NCBI RefSeq assembly: GCF_004349135.1
Contig: NZ_SMFN01000003.1
Location: forward strand, 62,001 to 126,000
Length of the DNA stretch: 64,000 bases
From: Flavobacterium sandaracinum
GTDB taxonomy: Bacteria; Bacteroidota; Bacteroidia; Flavobacteriales; Flavobacteriaceae
Direction: 5' to 3'
Below are positions 1 to 7,874 of the stretch, one piece after another. Positions within the stretch are counted from its first letter, which is position 1. The number at the start of each line of letters is the position of its first letter. The notes beneath the pieces were generated by a model. It searched no databases, was not told the origin of the DNA, and saw only the letters and a list, made by a program, of their open reading frames with translations. A program made the position numbers and the translations under genes.

Positions 1-768
1 GGAATGATTTTCATGATGGCAGTGGAACAAGAATATGATGAGTTGAATATGGCCATCAAAATGTTCCAAGACACGATGATGCGCGTTCGTTATTCTGGAA
101 TTCCTGTTGTGGTTGCGCCACACGGAATGACTTTTGGCGGTGGTTGCGAAATGAGCTTGCATGCGGATAAAGTAGTTGCTGCAGCAGAAACCTATATGGG
201 ATTAGTAGAATTTGGTGTCGGTGTACTTCCAGGTGGTGGTGGATCGAAAGAAATGGCGTTGAGAGCATCGGATTTATTTCATAAAAATGACGTAGAGTTG
301 AATGTTCTACAAGAGTATTTCTTGACCATTGCGATGGCAAAAGTGTCTACTTCAGGTTACGAAGCTTTTGATACTGGACTTTTACAAAAAGGGAAAGATA
401 TTATTGTAGTGAATAAAGACCGTCAAATTGCTGAAGCAAAAAAACACGCTTTATTAATGGCAGAAGCCGGTTACACACAACCAATTCGAAGAACGGATGT
501 AAAAGTTTTGGGTAAACAAGCTCTTGGAATGTTCTTAGTAGGAACAGACCAAATGGAAGCCGGAAAATACATCTCGGAACACGACAAGAAAATTGCTAAT
601 AAACTGGCGTATGTAATGGCTGGTGGAGATTTATCAGAACCAACTTTAGTGAGCGAGCAGTATTTATTGGACATTGAAAGAGAAGCTTTCTTATCTCTTT
701 GTACAGAAAGAAAAACATTAGAAAGAATTCAATTTATGTTAACCAAAGGGAAACCGCTACGAAACTAG
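1..768 (+). CDS. fadN: 3-hydroxyacyl-CoA dehydrogenase / enoyl-CoA hydratase, C-terminal part (5' end outside window)
   Basis: The reading frame is open from base 1, so the gene is cut by the window edge; about 255 C-terminal residues of a protein normally near 800 residues are present. The visible part carries an enoyl-CoA hydratase (crotonase) fold signature, with APHGMTFGGGCEMSLHAD followed by a glycine-rich VLPGGGGSKE loop. In FadN-type proteins the dehydrogenase domain comes first and the hydratase domain last, which fits. The enzyme would hydrate trans-2-enoyl-CoA and oxidise the 3-hydroxyacyl-CoA in the cytoplasmic beta-oxidation cycle. The following thiolase and acyl-CoA dehydrogenase give the fadN-fadA-fadE order known from Bacillus subtilis. 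The dehydrogenase half is inferred, not seen. Confidence 0.88.
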   Translation, partial: GMIFMMAVEQEYDELNMAIKMFQDTMMRVRYSGIPVVVAPHGMTFGGGCEMSLHADKVVAAAETYMGLVEFGVGVLPGGGGSKEMALRASDLFHKNDVELNVLQEYFLTIAMAKVSTSGYEAFDTGLLQKGKDIIVVNKDRQIAEAKKHALLMAEAGYTQPIRRTDVKVLGKQALGMFLVGTDQMEAGKYISEHDKKIANKLAYVMAGGDLSEPTLVSEQYLLDIEREAFLSLCTERKTLERIQFMLTKGKPLRN

Positions 769-776
769 AAATTTGA

Positions 777-809
777 GTATTAAGGTTTGAGTATTAAGTA
801 TCAAGAGTT
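777..809 (+). repeat. left inverted repeat flanking four-helix-bundle gene
   Basis: This 33-nt stretch is the reverse complement of 1203-1235 at 29 of 33 positions, counted by hand. Together the two arms bracket the small gene at 832-1188. In the transcript the arms would pair and place the gene in the loop of a long stem. Confidence 0.85.
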
Positions 810-831
810 AATAATTTAAGTAACGACAATT

Positions 832-1188
832 ATGCACCAATTTGAAAAATTAAAAATCTGGCAAAAAGCAATGGACATTACTGAAAATGTTTATCGGGCT
901 TGCACTACTCTACCTCAAGAAGAAAAATTCAATCTTACTAGTCAAATGAAAAGATGTTCAGTTTCAATACCTTCAAATATTGCAGAAGGCTCTGGAAGAA
1001 ATTCTAAAAATGAATTTGCACATTTTTTAGGAATAGCTAATGGCTCAACTTTTGAATTGATAACTCAATTAATGATTTCTAAACGTCTTGGATTAATAGA
1101 TGAATTAAAAATTACACCAATAATAAATGAATTAGTCGAGGTGAGTAATATGAATTTTGCACTTCAAAAAACACTAAAAAACCAATAA
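832..1188 (+). CDS. four helix bundle protein (23S rRNA IVS / S23 family)
   Basis: This 118-residue protein has the family pattern: a start resembling F-x-x-L-x-I-W-Q-K-A, then SQMKRCSVSIPSNIAEGSGR near residues 42-61, then a long helical tail. The family (TIGR02436) was first described as the protein encoded by intervening sequences of bacterial 23S rRNA genes; the fold is also that of the diversity-generating retroelement accessory protein Avd. Its biochemical role is not established. It lies between fadN and fadA, on the same strand, and is bracketed by inverted repeats. It is therefore probably a mobile insertion rather than part of fatty acid metabolism. A second, divergent member lies at 2438. 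Confidence 0.85.
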   Translation: MHQFEKLKIWQKAMDITENVYRACTTLPQEEKFNLTSQMKRCSVSIPSNIAEGSGRNSKNEFAHFLGIANGSTFELITQLMISKRLGLIDELKITPIINELVEVSNMNFALQKTLKNQ

Positions 1189-1202
1189 TTATAACGATTG
1201 GG

Positions 1203-1235
1203 AAGTCTTAATACTTAATACTCCAATCTTAATAC
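1203..1235 (-). repeat. right inverted repeat flanking four-helix-bundle gene
   Basis: This is the partner of 777-809, in opposite orientation, with 29 of 33 matches. It ends about 9 bases before the fadA start codon, so pairing in the mRNA could also influence access to that start. Confidence 0.85.
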
Positions 1236-1244
1236 TTTTTATAA

Positions 1245-2426
1245 ATGAAAACAGCCTATATAGTTAAAGCATACAGAACAGCCGTGGGGAAAGCTCCAAA
1301 AGGTGTGTTCAGATTCAAACGTCCTGATGAATTGGCAGCAGAAACCATCGAGTTCATGATGAATGAGTTGCCAGATTTCGACAAAAAACGTATTGATGAC
1401 GTAATGGTAGGAAATGCAATGCCAGAAGCCGAACAAGGTTTAAACGTGGGACGATTGATTTCCTTAATGGGATTGAAAATTGAAGACGTTCCGGGTGTAA
1501 CCGTAAATCGTTATTGCGCGTCTGGATTAGAAACAATTGGTATGGCTACAGCCAAAATACAATCGGGAATGGCAGATTGTATTATAGCCGGTGGTGCCGA
1601 AAGCATGAGTTTTATTCCAATGGGAGGCTATAAACCTACTCCGGATTATGCTGTTGCAAAAGCGGGTAACGAAGATTACTATTGGGGAATGGGACTAACT
1701 GCTGAAGCGGTTGCCAAACAATTCAATGTATCTCGTGCGGACCAAGATGAGTTTGCTTATAACTCACACATGAAAGCCTTGAAAGCACAAGCCGAAGGTA
1801 AATTTGACAAACAAATTGTTCCTATTACAGTAGAACAAACGTTTATCAACGAGAACGGTAAAAAAGAAACTAAATCGTATATCGTAAATAAAGATGAAGG
1901 TCCTAGAGCGGGAACTTCTGTAGAAGCTTTGGCAGGTTTAAGACCAGTTTTTGAAGCGAACGGAAGCGTAACTGCAGGAAACTCTTCTCAGATGAGTGAT
2001 GGAGCAGCATTTGTTCTAATCATGAGCGAAGAAATGGTAAAAGAATTGAACCTTACTCCTATCGCCCGATTGGTAAACTTTGCATCTGCAGGAGTTGAAC
2101 CAAGAATCATGGGAATTGGACCGGTAAAAGCAATTCCAAAAGCATTAAAACAAGCTGGATTAACGTTGAATGATATAGATTTAATTGAATTGAACGAAGC
2201 ATTTGCATCACAAGCATTAGCAGTAACGAGAGAATTAAACCTAAATCCTGATATCATCAATGTCAATGGTGGAGCGATTGCATTAGGTCATCCACTGGGA
2301 TGTACAGGTGCTAAACTTTCGGTTCAATTATTTGACGAAATGAAACGCAGAGGAAGTAAATACGGAATTGTGAGTATGTGTGTAGGAACTGGGCAAGGTT
2401 CAGCAGGGATTTACGAATTGCTTTAA
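1245..2426 (+). CDS. fadA: acetyl-CoA C-acyltransferase (3-ketoacyl-CoA thiolase)
   Basis: This 393-residue thiolase has full family length. The nucleophilic cysteine is C91 in VNRYCASGLE, the second-site histidine is H349 in GHPLGCTGA, and the C-terminal catalytic cysteine is C379 in CVGTGQG. It cleaves 3-ketoacyl-CoA with CoA, releasing acetyl-CoA and a shortened acyl-CoA, the last step of beta-oxidation. It sits between the FadN and FadE genes, separated from each by a small four-helix-bundle gene. Thiolases of biosynthetic direction look alike, but the neighbours argue for a degradative role. Confidence 0.95.
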   Translation: MKTAYIVKAYRTAVGKAPKGVFRFKRPDELAAETIEFMMNELPDFDKKRIDDVMVGNAMPEAEQGLNVGRLISLMGLKIEDVPGVTVNRYCASGLETIGMATAKIQSGMADCIIAGGAESMSFIPMGGYKPTPDYAVAKAGNEDYYWGMGLTAEAVAKQFNVSRADQDEFAYNSHMKALKAQAEGKFDKQIVPITVEQTFINENGKKETKSYIVNKDEGPRAGTSVEALAGLRPVFEANGSVTAGNSSQMSDGAAFVLIMSEEMVKELNLTPIARLVNFASAGVEPRIMGIGPVKAIPKALKQAGLTLNDIDLIELNEAFASQALAVTRELNLNPDIINVNGGAIALGHPLGCTGAKLSVQLFDEMKRRGSKYGIVSMCVGTGQGSAGIYELL

Positions 2427-2437
2427 ATTTATTTTAA

Positions 2438-2800
2438 ATGATGAATATTAAAGAGAATATAATTGCTACAAAAACTTTTGATTTTGCTTTGTCAATTGTA
2501 AATCTTTTCATTCAGCTTAAAAAAGAAAATGAATTCATTATTTCGAAACAAATACTAAGATCTGCAACAAGTATTGGAGCTAATGTTGAAGAAGCAATAG
2601 CAGCGCAATCAAGAAAAGATTTCATTCATAAAATGGCAATAGCTTCTAAAGAAGCAAGAGAAACTAAATATTGGTTGCGTTTATTAGAAAAATCAAACCT
2701 AACATCAATTTCGATGTCAAATTATTTAATTGAAATTGAACACATAATAAATATAATAACAAAAATTATTAAAACTTCTCAGGAAGACAATACAAAATAA
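2438..2800 (+). CDS. four helix bundle protein, second copy
   Basis: This 120-residue protein belongs to the four-helix-bundle family, as shown by the central pattern ILRSATSIGANVEEAIAAQS and the following basic helix. The start may be the first or second of two adjacent ATG codons (2438 or 2441). It is only distantly similar to the copy at 832 and shows a different N-terminus, so this is not a recent duplication. It lies 11 bases after fadA and 38 before fadE. Flanking AT-rich sequence shows only an 11-of-12 inverted match (2428-2439 against 2821-2832), far weaker than at the first copy. Role unknown. Confidence 0.82.
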   Translation: MMNIKENIIATKTFDFALSIVNLFIQLKKENEFIISKQILRSATSIGANVEEAIAAQSRKDFIHKMAIASKEARETKYWLRLLEKSNLTSISMSNYLIEIEHIINIITKIIKTSQEDNTK

Positions 2801-2838
2801 TTTAAAATTTATAATTCAAAATTTAAAATAATAAAGTC

Positions 2839-4629
2839 ATGAGCGACAAAACAAGAGGTGGACAATTCCTCGTTAAAGAAACAAAATGCGAAGATATCTT
2901 CACACCAGAAGATTTTTCAGAAGAGCAATTAATGATGCGTGACTCTGTAAAAGAGTTTGTAGACAAAGAATTATGGGCACACAAAGATCGTTTTGAGAAA
3001 AAAGATTACGCCTATACAGAAGAAACCATGAGAAAAGCAGGGGATTTAGGACTTTTAGGAGTTGCTGTACCGGAAGCTTATGGAGGATTAGGAATGGGAT
3101 TTGTTTCCACAATGTTGGTTTGTGATTATATTTCGGGAGCAACGGGATCTTTCTCAACTGCTTTTGGAGCGCATACCGGAATTGGAACAATGCCGATCAC
3201 TTTGTACGGAACAGAAGAACAAAAACAAAAATACGTTCCTAAATTAGCTTCAGGCGAATGGTTTGGAGCCTACTGCTTGACAGAACCAGGCGCTGGATCG
3301 GATGCTAATTCTGGAAAAACAAAAGCCGTTTTATCTGAGGATGGAACACATTACAAAATCACAGGACAAAAAATGTGGATTTCAAATGCAGGATTTTGTT
3401 CTTTGTTTATCGTTTTCGCCCGTATTGGCGATGACAAAAATATTACTGGTTTTATCCTAGAAAACACTCCTGACAATGGAATTTCTATGGGTGAAGAAGA
3501 GCACAAATTAGGAATTCGTGCCTCTTCAACACGTCAAGTTTTCTTTAGTGAAACGAAAGTTCCTGTTGAAAACATGCTGTCAGAAAGAGGAAACGGTTTC
3601 AAAATTGCGATGAATGCTTTGAACGTAGGTCGTATCAAATTAGCAGCTGCTTGTTTGGACGCTCAGCGCAGAGTAATCTCAGGTTCAGTAAAATATGCTA
3701 ATGAAAGAATCCAATTCAATACAGCAATTTCTCAGTTTGGTGCTATTCGTGCAAAACTAGCAGAAATGGCTACAAGTTGTTATGCTGGAGAAAGCGCTTC
3801 TTACCGTGCTGCTAAAGATATTGAAGATAGAATCATATCTCGTGAAGCCGAAGGAGTTTCACATCAAGAAGCAGAATTAAAAGGTGTTGAAGAATATGCA
3901 ATCGAATGTTCTATCTTAAAAGTAGCTGTTTCTGAAGATGTACAAAACTGTGCCGATGAAGGAATTCAAATCTTTGGTGGAATGGGATTCTCTGAGGATA
4001 CTCCGATGGAAAGTGCTTGGAGAGATGCCAGAATTGCACGTATTTATGAAGGAACAAACGAAATCAACAGAATGCTTTCAGTAGGAATGTTGATTAAAAA
4101 AGCAATGAAAGGGCATGTTGATTTATTAGGACCTGCAATGAAAGTTTCTGAAGAATTAATGGGAATTCCATCTTTTGAAACTCCTGATTATTCTGAATTA
4201 TTTGCAGAAGAAAAAGAAATCGTTAGAAATTTGAAAAAATCATTCTTAATGGTTGCAGGAAGTGCTGTTCAAAAATTTGGTGCAGATTTAGACGCTCATC
4301 AGCAGTTATTGATGGCTGCTTCAGATATGTTGATTGAAGTCTATATGGCAGAAAGCACCATCTTACGTACTGAAAAACTAGTTAAAAAAGAAGGTGAGGC
4401 AAAGGTACAAGAGCAAATTGCAATGGCAAAATTATACTTATACAAAGCGGTAGATATTGTAAATCAAAAAGGAAAAGAAAGCATTATTTCTTTTGCCGAA
4501 GGCGATGAACAACGTATGATGCTTATGGGATTACGTCGTTTTACAAAATACACAAACATGCCGAATGTAGTGGCATTAAGAGAAACAATTACAGCAAAAT
4601 TAGTAGCTGAAAATGAATATTGTTTCTAA
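2839..4629 (+). CDS. fadE: acyl-CoA dehydrogenase
   Basis: This 596-residue flavoprotein is of the long acyl-CoA dehydrogenase type, with a C-terminal extension beyond the core of about 400 residues. FAD and substrate motifs include YCLTEPGAGSDANSG and GQKMWISNAGF. The catalytic base is E404 in RIYEGTNEINRM. It catalyses the first step of beta-oxidation, forming trans-2-enoyl-CoA and passing electrons to an electron transfer flavoprotein. It is the last gene of the fad operon and is followed within 30 bases by a clear terminator. The length and operon position match the FadE of Gram-positive fadNAE operons. Confidence 0.94.
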   Translation: MSDKTRGGQFLVKETKCEDIFTPEDFSEEQLMMRDSVKEFVDKELWAHKDRFEKKDYAYTEETMRKAGDLGLLGVAVPEAYGGLGMGFVSTMLVCDYISGATGSFSTAFGAHTGIGTMPITLYGTEEQKQKYVPKLASGEWFGAYCLTEPGAGSDANSGKTKAVLSEDGTHYKITGQKMWISNAGFCSLFIVFARIGDDKNITGFILENTPDNGISMGEEEHKLGIRASSTRQVFFSETKVPVENMLSERGNGFKIAMNALNVGRIKLAAACLDAQRRVISGSVKYANERIQFNTAISQFGAIRAKLAEMATSCYAGESASYRAAKDIEDRIISREAEGVSHQEAELKGVEEYAIECSILKVAVSEDVQNCADEGIQIFGGMGFSEDTPMESAWRDARIARIYEGTNEINRMLSVGMLIKKAMKGHVDLLGPAMKVSEELMGIPSFETPDYSELFAEEKEIVRNLKKSFLMVAGSAVQKFGADLDAHQQLLMAASDMLIEVYMAESTILRTEKLVKKEGEAKVQEQIAMAKLYLYKAVDIVNQKGKESIISFAEGDEQRMMLMGLRRFTKYTNMPNVVALRETITAKLVAENEYCF

Positions 4630-4655
4630 TAAAAATTAGTTTTTAGTTTTTTTTT

Positions 4656-4691
4656 AAACCGTCTTGTTCCTGAAAACAAGGCGGTTTTTTT
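4656..4691 (+). terminator. intrinsic terminator of the fad operon
   Basis: A 13-bp stem AAACCGTCTTGTT / AACAAGGCGGTTT with one G-U pair and a short loop runs into a T tract. It lies 27 bases after the fadE stop. Confidence 0.85.
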
Positions 4692-4726
4692 ATGCTTTTA
4701 TAGTGTGCTTGGGAAAATTTATAATT

Positions 4727-5677
4727 CTATTCCTTCTCTTCATCTGGAATTACATCCGATTTTTTCTTTTTAATCTCAATCACTTCAACCTTAATACCAA
4801 CGGCATAATCATTTGGAATAATTTTTTTTCCATGTGAATTTGCATAAACTTTAGTAAATTCGGCTCCAAAATATAAGATTATAGCCGAATAATACACCCA
4901 AATTAGAATAATTATAACGGATCCAGCTGCACCGTAAACAGTAGCAACGGTGGAGCTTCCTAAATAAAAACCAATTGCAAATTTACCGAACATGAAGAAG
5001 AACGATGTAAAACTGGAACCAATCAAAGCGTCTTTCCAAGCGATATTTCCATCTGGTAAAGTTTTAAAAATAATAGCAAACAAAATGGTTGTCGTTGCAA
5101 ATAATATCAGAACATTGAAAATATAAAATATATAAACCGTGGTGTCCGGAAAATAAATAAGTAATCGTGTGTTGACAATATCCATTGCTGTGTTAACCAT
5201 CAAACTGACCATTAATAAAAAACCAACAGATGCAATCATAGAAAATGACATCAATCTGTTTTTAATAAATTTCATGATTCCTTTATTGGGTTTTGCTTTT
5301 AAACCCCAAATATAATTAATGGAACTTTGTATTTCAGCAAACACACCTGACGCACCTACAAGTAACATTATACCTCCGAAAATAGCCGCAAAAGTATTAC
5401 TCTCGGACAATTCAATATTTTTAATCGTTTCTTGTATTTGAATTGCAGCTTCGTTACCCACCATGCCATTGATTTGACCAAAAAAACGCCCTGTAACCGC
5501 TTCCCTTCCAAAGAAGAAACTAAAAATAGACAAAATAATAATCAATAAAGGCGGCAATGAAAATATGGTATAATACGATAATGAAGCACTTAATTTTATG
5601 GCATTGTCATCGTCAAATTCCTGATACGTGCGCTTGAGTAAACTCCAGCTAATGGTGGCTATTTCTCTGTGTTTCAT
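4727..5677 (-). CDS. YihY/virulence factor BrkB family membrane protein
   Basis: This 316-residue protein has about six hydrophobic segments and the family pattern: an N-terminal DDNAIKLSASLSYYTIFSLPPLL and a later AAGSVIIILIWVYYSAIILYFGAEF. The basic, charged tail (EIKKKKSDVIPDEEKE) should be cytoplasmic. The family was once called ribonuclease BN in error; its true function is not settled, although transport has been proposed. It is a single gene transcribed towards the fad terminator. Confidence 0.88.
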   Translation of the reverse strand: MKHREIATISWSLLKRTYQEFDDDNAIKLSASLSYYTIFSLPPLLIIILSIFSFFFGREAVTGRFFGQINGMVGNEAAIQIQETIKNIELSESNTFAAIFGGIMLLVGASGVFAEIQSSINYIWGLKAKPNKGIMKFIKNRLMSFSMIASVGFLLMVSLMVNTAMDIVNTRLLIYFPDTTVYIFYIFNVLILFATTTILFAIIFKTLPDGNIAWKDALIGSSFTSFFFMFGKFAIGFYLGSSTVATVYGAAGSVIIILIWVYYSAIILYFGAEFTKVYANSHGKKIIPNDYAVGIKVEVIEIKKKKSDVIPDEEKE

Positions 5678-5879
5678 TTATTTTTAATTCTTTTTTACTA
5701 TTTTCTAAAAAGAAAAATTACAATTATATCGTTTACTATTATTAATACAACAGCAAAACTAGGACTTTTGTTCGTATTATAAACATTCCTTACAAAATTA
5801 CAACGATATTGTTCACCAATTAGATGCTATTACCAAATTATTAGCAAGGGAATCTCCTGCTCAGCACTCCAAAATTTCT

Positions 5880-5887
5880 TATCTTTG
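5880..5887 (+). promoter_or_regulatory. -7 promoter element of sodC
   Basis: TATCTTTG matches the Bacteroidetes -7 consensus TAnnTTTG, 14 bases before the ATG. No good -33 TTTG is visible at the usual distance, so this rests on the -7 box alone. Confidence 0.5.
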
Positions 5888-5901
5888 AAATAAAACATAT
5901 T

Positions 5902-6429
5902 ATGAAAAAGTTAGTTTTACTATTTGGAATTGGGTTAGCCGTTTTAATTGGTTGCAAAACCAATACTTCCTTAAATAATGATAAAACATTAGTGATTGCT
6001 TTCGAATCAAAAAGCGAAAGTAATGTAACCGGAACAGCCACATTTGTAGAAAATAAAGGAACAGTGACGATGATCGCTAAATTAACGGGATTAACACCTG
6101 GAATTCATGCAATACATATTCATGAGAAGTCAGATTGTACAGCTGCTGACGGAAGTTCCGCGGGTGGACACTGGAATCCAACGTTTAAAAAACACGGAAA
6201 ATTAGGAGAAGGCGAAGCGCATAAAGGAGATATCGGTAATTTTACTGCTGATGAAAAAGGAAATGGCACCATCACTTTTAGGACTAGTGAATGGGGCATT
6301 GGCTCTGCAGATGAAACTAAAAACATAATAGGAAAAGGTTTAATTGTGCATCAAGGTGCTGATGATTATGTGTCACAACCGGCCGGAAATGCTGGAGCAA
6401 GGGTTGCCTGCTCCGCTATTATCAAATAA
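5902..6429 (+). CDS. sodC: Cu/Zn superoxide dismutase lipoprotein
   Basis: This 175-residue protein has a lipoprotein signal (KKLVLLFGIGLAVLIGC, lipobox cysteine near residue 18) and a SodC domain. Copper and zinc ligands are visible in HAIHIHEKSDC, GGHWNP and HKGDIGN, with the late histidine in GLIVHQGADDY and a disulfide partner in GARVACSAI. It would dismutate superoxide in the periplasm while anchored to a membrane. It is a single gene with its own promoter element and a strong hairpin terminator. Confidence 0.93.
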   Translation: MKKLVLLFGIGLAVLIGCKTNTSLNNDKTLVIAFESKSESNVTGTATFVENKGTVTMIAKLTGLTPGIHAIHIHEKSDCTAADGSSAGGHWNPTFKKHGKLGEGEAHKGDIGNFTADEKGNGTITFRTSEWGIGSADETKNIIGKGLIVHQGADDYVSQPAGNAGARVACSAIIK

Positions 6430-6490
6430 CATTTAAAATATTAATAGAATCCGTCTCATTAAACTACTCCCAAAATTTGTAATTAATTTT

Positions 6491-6533
6491 GAAACAAGCG
6501 GAGCTCGATATTCTTTCGGGCTCCGCTTGTTTC
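6491..6533 (+). terminator. hairpin terminator after sodC
   Basis: A perfect 14-bp stem GAAACAAGCGGAGC / GCTCCGCTTGTTTC with a 15-base loop lies 60 bases after the sodC stop. The 3' side carries only a short T run. Confidence 0.7.
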
Positions 6534-6539
6534 CATTTG

Positions 6540-7797
6540 ATTTGAAGCTGTCATTAATGTGATACTCTAGATTCCGTGTAATTTGGATTAAATTAAATTT
6601 TTTAAAACAGAACAGCTAAGATTTAAATATTTCATATAAGTTTTCAATAATTACATTGCCTAAACAATTACCTTTTCTTGACATACTTTAAGTGATTCTT
6701 TTTTTAGCTTATCACTGCCGATATTGTCACATTTCATATTCTTTTTTGGCGGGCTGTATGGGTAAATACGTATTGTTAGGGATGATTTTAAGCACCTCAT
6801 CTTAAATCATTTCCCAGATTAAACAAAAAACCGTTCGTATAATTTGAAGCTAATTATTTCTTGGTTAAATAAACCAATTCGCTATGATAAATAGACCTTT
6901 TACCTGATACATTTAATTCTATATTATCGATCGCTTACTCCTGATTCGGTTCCGGCACTTTAAAATTTATTTAAAATAAATTAGTAGTGTTTTACCTTAT
7001 TCTCTTTTGCATGACTTGTATTTTTACTATTGCAGTAATACTTTGAATCCTACAAATTTCATTAGACTTAAAATAGTTTTAATGATTTATTAGTACTTAT
7101 TGATAGTTGAGTTCACCAGAAATCCTACTTTAACCGTAACGAACTTTATGTTTGTGGTGAATACCTTGATTAACTCCTTTATTTTATGGTATCTATCAGT
7201 AAACCTACTTCATTTTTCATCTTAAAAACTACTTCTTACCATACTTGTACGCTTTAAAAGTAACCTTAAATCATACTCAAGCCTAAATTTTATTACGACT
7301 TACGTTTTTAACTTCCTCTTCGGCTTGACTTAAGGCCTGAAACTTTTTAGTTTGATATTCTTACAGCGAAAAATTTCTACTTCTTGTAATAGCTAACTTC
7401 TTCAAATAACGGTTTAACAGACTTTATTTTTTCGATTAAAATCACTCTTTTTTGTAAGTCAACCTCTTGCTTATTATTTTAATCCTTTAGCACCAAAATT
7501 AATGAAACCGCTTTTCCATTTTGCAACACTTGTTCCATCAGGAATATCAAATTTCACATAATAATTGCGCAATGACAAAGACTCTTTTTGATTTATATTT
7601 GAAAGAGACCCTATTCCTTTGATACTTTCTCGGCATTAAACCACTTTCTCCATATTAATTGTAGAATTAACCTACTTAGGTACACTAGGGTATTCAACCC
7701 CTTTTTAATTAGAAATATATTGATAAGAATAAATGATTTTATAATACTGATTTTGCCATTCAAGTTGAAATGCGTAATCCTATTTGACTTTTCTTCC
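6540..7797. other. 1.26-kb stretch without an intact gene
   Basis: No intact ORF is supported here. The minus strand holds short open blocks that read like protein but are broken by many stops; examples are near 7395-7440 (KIKSVKPLFEEVSYYKK) and 7090-7190 (a run ending in VGFLVNSTINKY), plus the better block at 7471-7624. The simplest reading is a heavily decayed minus-strand gene or genes downstream of the metalloprotease, but the family is not recognisable. Confidence 0.4.
7471..7624 (-). pseudogene. decayed gene fragment, unidentified
   Basis: A minus-strand frame reads about 48 residues containing NYYVKFDIPDGTSVAKWKSG and ending FINFGAKGLK before a stop. Composition is protein-like, with no start codon and an upstream in-frame stop. 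I do not recognise the family. It is probably the C-terminal remnant of a lost gene. Confidence 0.35.
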
Positions 7798-7836
7798 CAA
7801 AAAAATACCCCCAAATAGTATAGCTTTTTGAGGGTA
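7798..7836 (-). terminator. intrinsic terminator of the metalloprotease gene
   Basis: Read on the minus strand, TACCCTCAAA pairs with TTTGGGGGTA (one mismatch) and is followed by a run of T. It lies 38 bases beyond the metalloprotease stop codon. It also overlaps a spurious 82-codon frame, which argues against that frame. Confidence 0.7.
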
Positions 7837-7874
7837 GTTTCGGATTTTTTAAAACACAATCACGTGAATTGCAA

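Noticed and set aside
2428..2832. Inverted repeats around the second four-helix-bundle gene
   Set aside because: Only 11 of 12 AT-rich positions match and the left arm overlaps the start codon; not enough to call a mobile unit like the first copy.
7611..7859. 82-codon minus-strand ORF beside the metalloprotease
   Set aside because: It runs across the intrinsic terminator of the metalloprotease gene (7798-7836), has low-complexity composition and resembles no family.
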